Source of the DNA: Dichetophora obliterata
Taxonomy: Eukaryota > Arthropoda > Insecta > Diptera > Sciomyzidae
Direction of reading: 5' to 3'
NCBI GenBank assembly: GCA_963920525.1
Contig: OY986438.1
Coordinates: forward strand, 51,611,253 to 51,675,252
DNA length: 64,000 nucleotides
Shown: piece after piece, positions 56,336 to 64,000 of the stretch
How the letters are laid out: each line of letters starts with the position of its first letter
Position numbering within the stretch: the first letter of the stretch is position 1
Made by a program: the position numbers and the translations under genes
Notes under the pieces: generated by a model
Seen by the model: the letters and a program-made list of their open reading frames with translations, nothing else
The model's database searches: none
What the model was told of the DNA's origin: nothing

Positions 56336-56871
56336 TATAGGGCTGTTCACATTTCAAACCGCCATCAAATCGATCATCAAATGATTTGACAATTGATTTG
56401 ACCAACAGAATTTGTATGGATTTGATGGCGATTTGACGAGTGTGAACACTTATCAAATCGTTGGTCAAATCGTTTGATGAAAATCAAAATTTTTTGATTT
56501 TTCTGCTGATTTGCCGAACGATTTGACCAGTGTGAACACTCGTCAAATCGTGTAGTACGATTTTGTCAGTTCAAAAAAGTTTTCAACCTGTGCACATAGC
56601 GGCAAAAGAAGGAGCGGAAGAAAATAATATCAAAATAATAATAAATAATTGTTGCAAACAATTTATAATAATTTATAAAATAATTTCTTCTTCTTCCAAT
56701 ACGATTTTAATAACAAAAGGTATTAAAATTTTTCCGTCATCGCGATGTGCTTACTTCGGTGTTCAAGATAAAATGAAATTTGACGAAAAATTTGAAGAGT
56801 CAGAACACTTCTGTGGTCAAACGATTTGACAAATGATTTGATGAGCGGTTTGAAATGTGAACAGCACTTAT
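56336..56871. mobile_element. 530-bp MITE, TSD TAT, CAAATCATTTG-rich
   Basis: Element 56339-56868; ends AG(G/T)GCTGTTCACATTTCAAA. Both arms are dense in ATCAAATC(G/A)TTTG and TGTGAACAC words. TAT on both sides. The frame 56563-56829 inside has no domain. Confidence 0.75.
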
Positions 56872-57363
56872 TGGACGACATGTTTTCGATAAGTTAGATG
56901 GAAAACTAATGGGACTATTTGATTAAGCGTTCGAACGATCCAACTTGTAAAGCAACATCATTAATTGCAAGCTCTCAAGCAGAACACATCCCGCTAATAG
57001 CTAAGCAACTTTTAGATTCCCTAACAATTGAGCAGTAATTTTACATAGTTGTACAATATTTGACAATCGGCAGAAAAAAACCAAAAATTTCGACTTTCGT
57101 TTTAGCTTACGCATGGTACTACATGTTGTACAATCTGCCATGTTGGTCCAATGTTTTGGACCATGCGAAAGCCCCTACTGTGAATAAGCTGATGAAAATC
57201 CACCTCGACGCTTTGAACAAACATCAAATCCGGTTCCTTCAGTATAGTTACCATAATATGATCGGCTACGAAAAGATTATTTCGAAATTTTTGATCTTCT
57301 CTCAAATGAGATAACGGCTAGATTCGATCAAACAGGTTGATATTTGACTTTTTTTTTATTCAT

Positions 57364-57436
57364 ACCAGCTTCACTCAACCGATTCACTTTGATTTAACAT
57401 ACGGTGAGTCGGTTGAGTGAAGTTAGTGTAAGCTGG
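57364..57436. repeat. 73-bp hairpin
   Basis: ACCAGCTTCACTCAACCGAT pairs with the complement ATCGGTTGAGTGAAG..GCTGG-type sequence (57404-57436) around a 15-bp loop. It lies inside the hAT element and may be a very small MITE. Confidence 0.6.
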
Positions 57437-57458
57437 CACTTTGTAGATCTTATTGTAC

Positions 57459-57915
57459 ATTTAAGCAGATCTTGACACTCTGGAATCGTTGGAAAATATT
57501 GTAATCGAAGCCTTCAACGGAAAAGTGCCTTCTGAACAAAATCTAAAAAGAAAACTAGATCTTTATGCAGATGAAATTGCTGAAGCAATTGCCTGGCCAA
57601 ACACCTTGAAATTGTAGTGGCATTGTATCCTAATTTGCGAAAAATTCGGATACTGTAAAAAAACTATTAAATGAAGTTGAAAAACTTATTGCTTTGCTTT
57701 TGACTGTGCCTGCATCAGCAGCTTCATCTGAGCGTTCTTTTAGTGCACTAAGATGACTTAAGACGTATCTTCGAGCAACTATGACACAGAAACGACTCAC
57801 TCATGCAGCACTTATACACATTCACAAAGATAAAACCGAAGAATTGAATTCGATGGAGGTGGTGAAAGAGTTTGTTACTCGCAAGGACAGAAAGAAACAT
57901 TTTGGAATAATTTAA
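57459..57915 (+). pseudogene. hAT transposase, C-terminal dimerisation domain
   Basis: From 57690: LLTVPASAASSERSFSALR, an in-frame TGA, LKTYLRATMTQKRLTHAALI, then HIHKDKTEEL to a stop at 57913. This is the hAT family C-terminal dimerisation motif (S.ERSFS.L...K..LR..M...RL...). Upstream, 57470-57600 reads LESLENIVIEAFNGKVPSEQ before another stop. The BED finger and catalytic domain are not recognisable. Dead copy. Confidence 0.85.
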
Positions 57916-58382
57916 ATTGATATAGCTTTTTGTACCTTATTGCATTTAAACCATGTAAGGATATGCCTAGTCTTGCTTTATAAAAGCAACCATTATTTCT
58001 TATATTTTCATATTACCATATGAAAGATCCTTGATCTCTAATATTGAAATTGGAAGAACTTTTAAAAATAATGAAATTTTAATATTTTTTATATATTTTT
58101 ATATTTTTTTTATATTAAACTAAAATAAAAAATTTGTTTATTCACACTCATGTTTCTTTGAATTAATTTTGGTGAACTTTTTTGCACCACCATTTGTACT
58201 GCCCCCCCCATTTGTACTGCCCCCCAGATGAAATTAGCTTCCGACGCGCTTGGTTCGGCTAGTTTTTTGCACGAAATTCACGTATTTGTAGTTTTGGTAT
58301 TTGCTGACTTTATTTTGAAAAAAATTTATTGTTTAAATTTAAAAAAGTTCAGTTGTGCTTAATTTGTTAACAACCGTCCATT

Positions 58383-58700
58383 ATGGAGAAGGGAACAACA
58401 CTTTCGGTAGAAGAAACTGCTAAAATCCACACTTACAAGAGCCACAGCAGTCGATAATGTTGTCAAACTAAAAGCTGCATACAATAAAAAACCAAAAAAT
58501 AATAATAATCATTAAATTTCCCCACGCCAAAAAGCGGCTATTGTTCCAGCTGGTCTAGAAGAAAATGTAGCTGCAACATAAATTATATCGAACACAAGTT
58601 TTGGCTAGCAGTGGTCGTCTCGTTTGGAAGAAAATGAATTCAAAGCCAGAGTTGAAAGATTTGCATAAAAAGGCTAGGTTGGTCTTTGCCAGGAAACATA
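58383..58700 (+). pseudogene. Tc1-type transposase fragment, N-terminal to linker
   Basis: AVDNVVKLKAAYNKKPKNNN (helix-turn-helix end) and, in another frame, SPRQKAAIVPA and GRLVWKKMNSKPELKDLHKKARLVFARKH, the link before the first catalytic block in Tc1-type enzymes. It ends before any catalytic residue. Confidence 0.6.
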
Positions 58701-58783
58701 CATACAGAAAAAAATTTTTAAAAAAATGTTCGAAAATAATTTTTTTGTCGTGTTTTATTAAGGTTTTTATTTTTTTAAATTAA

Positions 58784-60050
58784 AATTTGTGCTTCAATGT
58801 CTTAAACTAAAACAAAATTTAAAACAAAAACAAACATATTTCCAGTTTTGAAAAATAAACAACACTATATCATATATAAAAATGTTGCAAAAGTATGTTG
58901 TCAATCATTTAATATCCGCAATGTCCGAAGTTGTTGGCAGCCATTTTGCCAAGTCTATGTGTAATTGAGTTAACAAGCTTCAAGGATTGATTCTTAGGAA
59001 AATTTGTCCAATTTCGAAAAATGCACTGTCTCAAATCCACCAAACCCGCCAGAGGACCTTCGGGGAATCTGCCTGTCCCAAGCCAGGAAAAAGGGTGAGG
59101 GTTTGATATTGGATGGGCAGTTCATGGGCCGTTCATAATGAGTTCATTCTTGAGGCACGGCTCTTGAATGTTCATCTGATAACTGTAAAAGAAAAAGATT
59201 TACCTTGAGCCTTGGTTGTTGGTTGCCAAATTCTTGGAGAAAGCATGGTTTTGATATTAAGTTATCATATGATATGGTATATGATATTATATATGATATA
59301 ACATAACTTGAAGAGCGGGGACAGTCATCCATCAATGATGAGGAGACCTGATCTATCGTTGTTCTGCAGACTTTATCTTAGAATAAAGGTTTTATGTAGG
59401 AAACATTTAATCTTTGGACCGTTGTATAAGCCAATTGGTATACAACGGCTCATGCTTCCTAGTTTTCTGAAAAAGGCTTTTTATTAAGTCTTAATTAGGT
59501 TAACGAAGTTGCATAAGTAGAATTGTGGTTTAGTCATGTACAATTCTAGTGGCTGAAGGTGTCACAGTCAAATATAAATGTTCTATAGTTACACTTAAGT
59601 TGAACTCCGGTTGGTAACTTCCTTAAATTACTAAGAGAATGATGGTAGATTGAATCTCGCTAATTTCAAACAGTAAATGTTAGGAAGGTAAGCAACTACC
59701 GGATCAATATACTGTTACCTTTGGAATTTGAGTACAGGCGATGGGGAAACCTAAATAGTCTGAGTTGTGTCCACTGAGATTGAGGAACCTGATGATATGA
59801 TGATTTCAGGCCTATGAAGTTTCTGCCTTAGTCTTTCATGTCAGAGAGTGATGACCTCTGATATGATGTAGATGATTATTGCGGAGAAAAAATAATTGGT
59901 TATATTACTGGTATTGATACTGAGATAGCCCAAGGTTATTAAAATAACCAAGTCATGTATAAATTCAAGTAGCTGAAAGTGCCACGGTCATGAATTGCGT
60001 CAATCTGACGACAAAGGTTCTGTTGCATGTTATTAGGGGATAAAGTGGTT
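58784..60050. other. noncoding, no gene seen
   Basis: A TATGATAT-rich patch lies at 59260-59300, and an imperfect hairpin (CGTTGTATA...TATACAACG) at 59422-59448. The pair GGTGTCACAGTCA (59548) and AGTGCCACGGTCA (59976) is a weak direct repeat. No element ends found. Confidence 0.45.
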
Positions 60051-60189
60051 AGGTGATTAGACCACCTTTCTAAAGTGGTCTTTCTTGAATTCCGAAAGGG
60101 CGTTGGCCGACGCTTCATATTTGTCCCAAGCTTTGGAGCACCGTTGAATTAAGCCTTCGTGGCAGGGGTCAACGTTAAAAACATAGTGG

Positions 60190-61107
60190 CTTTCTGTCTC
60201 TAATCCACCAATTTTTGAGGCTTTTCCTGCGTAATGCGTATTTTCAAGTCCGCCCACACATTTTCTATCGGCGACAAGTCTGGGATTTGCGGAGGTCACT
60301 TTAAAACATTTATATTTTCTCTTATGAAGTAATTTTTTATCAATTTTGCAGTGTGGATAGGTGCATTATCTTGTTGGAGAATAAAATTTTGCCCTATAAG
60401 ACGTCTACCTTCGGGTATTACAGTCTCCTCTAGAATTTTTAAGTACACTGTGGCTGTCACTTTTCCTTCTAGGATAACACAACTACCTGTGTCATACGCA
60501 GCTAAGCATCCCCAAACCATTAAACCTCTTTCTACTGACTTAATAGTTGGTAGAGTGCACTTATATGAAAGCTGTTCGCTAGGGCTCCTCCACACATACA
60601 CCAAGCCATGAGAATATTTGAGTTTTATCATAGACTCATCCTTCCAAAGTACCGTGTGCCAAAAATGTTGAGGCTTTAGTATGTGATCCTCATAGAATTG
60701 GCGCCTTTTCTCTCTATTTTTCTTACTTAGGAACGGAAGCTTGCGAGCAACTTCCATGCTCGACCATGCTTGTTGCTTTCGCGTAATCTATTACGTATTG
60801 TATATATCGAAGGAGCCTGTTTGCCCTCATTAAGAAGTTGCGCCCGAATTTTTGGCGCTGATTTGAATGGATCAGCTGTAGAAATTGCCAAAATTCGTTT
60901 ATTTACCTTTTCAGTGGTGATTTTGGGACGACCAGGACGTATATTTCTGCAGACTCGGTGATCCTTTTTATATTTTGAAATTATTTTCCATATTGCGGCT
61001 TGACTTTTATTAAATAATTCTGCTATATATCTCTGCGTATGGCCGTCTTTATGTAAATTAATTATGACAGAATAGTCCTCATCCTTCAACTGCCGAAATT
61101 TTGGCAT
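60190..61107 (-). pseudogene. Tc1-type (DD34E) transposase, nearly complete, two lesions
   Basis: Minus strand start MPKFRQLKDEDYSVIINLHK at 61107; a paired DNA-binding region with GHTQRYIAELFNKSQAAIWK and the GRPKITTEK hook; IRNRLRESNKHGRAWK; then a frameshift in 60757-60727. The catalytic part has TVLWKDESMIKL (first D), RGLMVWGCLAA, FILQQDNAPIHTAKLIKNYF (second D), a TGA in place of the W codon before PPQIPDLSPIENVWADLK (E) at about 60297, and decay after 60190. All three catalytic residues are still encoded. It ends short of recognisable TIRs. Confidence 0.85.
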
Positions 61108-61519
61108 TTTTTCTTTTATTTGTAAGAAACCGTAGAAAATTTATGCAGTTATTAGCAAAACCAAAAAGTCCTTTATTTTTTATGAAAAACTCACCAATTA
61201 AACTTAAAAGTAGATAAAGTTGATTAAATTACACTTTTATAAAATAACCTTCAAACTTAATTTTAATTTTTAATATTTAAATCAAGAAGACTCGTATCAG
61301 ACAACTTATTTTGTCAACATCACAACCATGACTATATTTACACAGTGGAGTGTCTATTACTCATTACCGTATCGAATCGCATCAAACATGGCATGTTTTC
61401 TCTTTGCTAACGGTACTTCCAAAATATGTGAAAACAAAAGAAAAACAAAGCATAGAGTGGTCGAGAGATGATAAGTAAAAGCAGTGTTTAATTTGACAAC
61501 TTAATTTTTCCACATACTG
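61108..61519. other. noncoding flank
   Basis: AT-rich flank of the Tc1 copy. TTACACAGTGGAGTGTC near 61340 resembles a Tc1 end, but no partner was found. Confidence 0.4.
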
Positions 61520-61690
61520 TATGTCACGGACCAGCGTGTTGAAAAATGTGATCATTTCTGATGAAAAGAAATTTAACCTTGATGGTCCGGATGGTTAAAA
61601 CTACTACTGTCCCGATTTGAAGAGACCACAATTTCTGAATTCCAAAAACGGATCGACAGTCTGTTTCGGAAATCGCTACATATTCCTCTT
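61520..61690 (+). pseudogene. Tc3-type transposase fragment
   Basis: NVIISDEKKFNLDGPDG (first catalytic D in SDE) followed by a stop in place of W, then NYYCPDLKRPQFLNSKNGST. This matches the block around the first catalytic residue in Tc1/Tc3-type enzymes. Nothing of the rest is left. Confidence 0.7.
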
Positions 61691-61959
61691 CAGTAGTCAT
61701 TGAGTGATTAAGCTGTGATCAACTCACTGTTTAAATTAGTATACGACTTTGCAGATTTTGGAATTCATTTTTTGAATTGTATGGCTGCTAATCATATGAT
61801 ATTTCAAAGCAGTAGGCTATTTATAGATCACCGCCATCAACTCTACCAAGGTTGCCATCTTATCTAGTTGCTTCTTTATTTATTTCAATATTCATTGGTG
61901 TTCGACAGTTTGTCGAAATGCGTCATGGAAATAAAACGAGTTTTTGGCTTCGCCAGATT

Positions 61960-63335
61960 ATTTTTGTTTATGTTTAATATGTTTTTAGTTTTTTCTTAAA
62001 ACTGCCTTTAATTGAATTTCGCAGTTCAAGTTCATGTTTTTTGTTCAAAAAAGTATAGCTTAAAAACTAATTTCTGTGAAAACAATTTTTAAATATTTCA
62101 AACCATTCCAAAGTTTTAGCCCAATTTAGCTTAAAACTAGTGCAATCCCCCGAAAAGTGGACGTAACTGAAGTGGCCATGCCCATTTTTAGTACAGTTAG
62201 CGAAAGTAGCCATACAAAGTAAACTACCAAATTGTAGTCTTATACGACCAAAATCGTCTGAAATATAGTATTTTTTAAAAATAGTGGGCGTGAAAAGTAG
62301 ACGTGGCAAATCTAACATAGCATATTACGAATAAGTTGAAATAACGAATCGTTTGATACCTATATCGTCTTAATCGGTTCAGTGGTTCTTGCGTGGTTGT
62401 TAAACATCCGTGCATTATCACAACGCATTTATATATACGTTTGGATAGACTAATACAACCTCAAGTGGGGAAAAGCTGGCTGGCAAGGCTGCAAAACATA
62501 ATTTAGGCTTATAACTCCCCTCTAAACGTTTGCAAATGCCCATATGTCGGCCTTTGTAGTCTAGTGGTAAGTGTGCTAGACTATCAACCCAAAGGTCCCT
62601 GGCTCGAGTCCGGGTGCGGACATGGTTCTTTTCACTTTCTTTGAATTATGGAAAAACTAAAAATCCACAACTTAATTGTAGAAAATGTGGAATTAAAGGA
62701 CTGGAACACAACTAAGGGCTGGAAATGATTGCCGAGGTTAAGGCATAACAGTATCTTCGGTTAAAAGCAATTCAAATTGTCTTGCACGGTTGTTTCGTCT
62801 AATCAATAATGCACGTATGGTTCCAATCAATTCCTCTAAATTAGCTATCCCTTTCTTTTCAGGTCAAAAACCAAACCTTGTTTGTATAAGGCGCATGCCT
62901 TGGTTTTTTGATATATAAAAAAAATAAAATAAATATTACACCATGTTTGTGTGTACGACGAAAAAATAGATTGTTTCTGCTTTTAATTATACGCAAATAA
63001 TTAAGCCATTCGTCGTAAAAACAAACATCGTGTGATATGGGCCAAAGAAAATTGAAAGCAACTACACAATATGGCTGGCGTGTTATATTGAAAGAAGTTC
63101 TCGCGACAAAAAGAGGAAAGCTTTGCTTGCTGTTGTATTGTGCTGCTGGTTGAATGTAAGTATCAAATAAAAAGCGTGATTTTGTAATAATTAAACAATA
63201 AATTTTTCGAAAACCTTCGAAAGTCTAAATTATCATAGGAATTAAATAAAAAAAGAATTATCAAAATCGGTTACGCGGTTACCGAGTTTTTTCTGGATCG
63301 AATTTCGTGAGTCTGCTCTTATATTATAGTATTGA
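61960..63335 (-). mobile_element. second copy of the composite Helitron
   Basis: The 5' end on the minus strand is TCAATACTATAATATAAGAG (63335), preceded by A. It parallels 40600-41413 through ATCGGTTACGCGGTTACCGA, TCTCGCGACAAA and TGTGCTGCTGGTTGAATG. The inner Helitron 5' end (TCCAAACGTATATATAAATG, 62445) is followed by the same TCAAGTGGGGAAAAGCTGGC flank as in the first copy. A SINE (62548-62935) interrupts it. The left limit is approximate. Confidence 0.7.
62548..62935 (+). mobile_element. tRNA-derived SINE, family 2 (copy E)
   Basis: A box TAGTCTAGTGG (62557), B box GGCTCGAGTCC (62601, one or two changes from consensus), body with GATTGCCGAGGTTAAGGCAT and GGCGCATGCCTTGGTTTTTT, A-rich tail. 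Same family as 45109-45490. Confidence 0.85.
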
Positions 63336-64000
63336 TTTCTGAAACCACATCACTGACATAAAATAAGCGAAAACTGATACTGATCATTAACTCAACATTT
63401 TGTGAATCATATAGCAAAGATCATTTTAAGCAAACACTTGTGAAGCATTTAGGAAAGTTATTTTCAACAGACTGCAGCTATGCCGGTGAAAATATTAAGG
63501 ATATTCTCTATGTCTAGCATAATTGCATGAGAGCATGGATTGTAACAATCCTTTACTTAAATATCCAATGGATCAAGAGCGCCCTGTTGTACAAGCGTAG
63601 CATAGTAAAATCAACAGCTCAAAGAACTCTATAATTAGCTGCACTTCACGCTCATTTCACCTGCTGTTTGGCTGCTCTCGCATTCTCTTCTCTCTCATTA
63701 CAAATACAGGGTTGCATTTCATAAACTATGTTTCATAGCATCGCCGTATGCATGGGTATCAGTGTAGCATACTTAGGAAATATACTGCGGTTTTTTACTT
63801 GTATATTGTTGTTGCAGTGGTGCACGTATTGCATATTTCCTATTCTTGCATCGTGCAACGTTCATATCCTAGACATAGAGAATAACCCTAATGTTGTAAA
63901 TTTGTGAAAACGTAATTTATATGTATTTTTTTTTTCAATAATAATAATAATAAAAAAAAAATTCAAAATGTATACACAACATAGTTTTCAGCAAAAGCCA
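63336..64000. other. noncoding with a possible ~380-bp inverted-repeat element
   Basis: ATTCTCTATGTCTAG (63503) is complemented at 63869-63883. A MITE is possible but no TSD is visible. A short AAT tract lies at 63938-63951. Confidence 0.4.

Larger units (their letters stand above)
55981..58260 (+). mobile_element. hAT element remnant, perfect 8-bp TSD
   Basis: Element 55989-58252, ends CATTGGCGTCGGAAGC and complement of CAAGCGCGTCGGAAGC, with runs of G/C (GGGGGGCAGTTGCCCCCCC-like) just inside. GTTCGGCT flanks both sides (55981-55988, 58253-58260). It retains the 3' end of a transposase gene, and a MITE (56339-56868) and a small hairpin have inserted. Confidence 0.9.

Noticed and set aside
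57060..57314. Frames on both strands within the hAT element
   Set aside because: No recognisable hAT motif on either strand; possibly decayed coding but not supportable.
58900..60050. LTR retrotransposon end
   Set aside because: Short direct and inverted words only; no TG...CA ends, primer-binding site, gag or pol anywhere in the window.

Overview
The window reads as intergenic, repeat-dense DNA of a fly. It is very AT-rich, with short GT-AG introns of about 56-63 bp, and it holds a mix typical of Diptera: jockey/LOA/RTE-type LINEs, hAT, PIF/Harbinger, IS630-Tc1-mariner, Helitrons, fold-back-like DNA and tRNA-derived SINEs. I found no convincing host gene, no rRNA or functional tRNA gene, no LTR retrotransposon and no bacterial feature. 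The species cannot be fixed from the sequence. The abundant tRNA-derived SINEs argue against Drosophila and fit better with another cyclorrhaphan fly; that is inference.

Layout. 0-5.5 kb: Harbinger transposase exon, a 280-bp perfect-looking palindrome, and a 5'-truncated LINE with a 13-bp target duplication and a 175-bp Harbinger-type MITE (TSD TTA) inside its RT frame. 5.9-12.8 kb: a SINE split by a minus-strand LINE, then a LOA-like LINE cut by a 2.5-kb hAT-type element that itself carries another LINE with an (AAT)n tail. 13.6-17 kb: an 8-bp-TSD element and a 5'-truncated RTE-type LINE with a 15-bp TSD. 17-27 kb: several MITEs, tandem repeats, LINE remnants and a hAT MITE rich in CACGTG-like words. 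27.8-33 kb: a mariner-type element whose TIR was hit by a LINE, a Tc1 remnant, a TAA-TSD MITE and a fold-back-like element. 33.8-47.8 kb: SINEs, a P-like MITE, nested Helitrons, a 1.3-kb hAT element (TSD GTTGCTGC) inside a mariner-type gene, and a 2-kb TIR element carrying both SINE families.

The main find is at 48.0-53.6 kb. A mariner-type copy (TA target site, 48032-53620) is interrupted at its last codons by a 4659-bp element (48826-53484) with about 150-bp TIRs and a 4-bp ATAT duplication. This element carries a three-exon gene of about 605 codons for a protein with an RNase-H-like D...D...D/E pattern and an N-terminal Cys cluster. Two MITEs have landed inside it: one in intron 2 and one in its right TIR. 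It looks like a nearly complete autonomous DNA transposon of a poorly described (possibly Sola-like) group, disabled by one missing A.

54-64 kb holds a 635-bp TIR element, a hAT with dimerisation-domain remnant (TSD GTTCGGCT) and a nested MITE, three Tc1/Tc3-type fragments, and a second copy of the composite Helitron carrying a SINE. The elements do not form a pathway; the logic is layered insertion. The 3-bp-TSD MITEs fit mobilisation by Harbinger-type transposase, the 8-bp-TSD ones by hAT-type enzymes, and the SINEs by one of the LINEs. These links are inferred.
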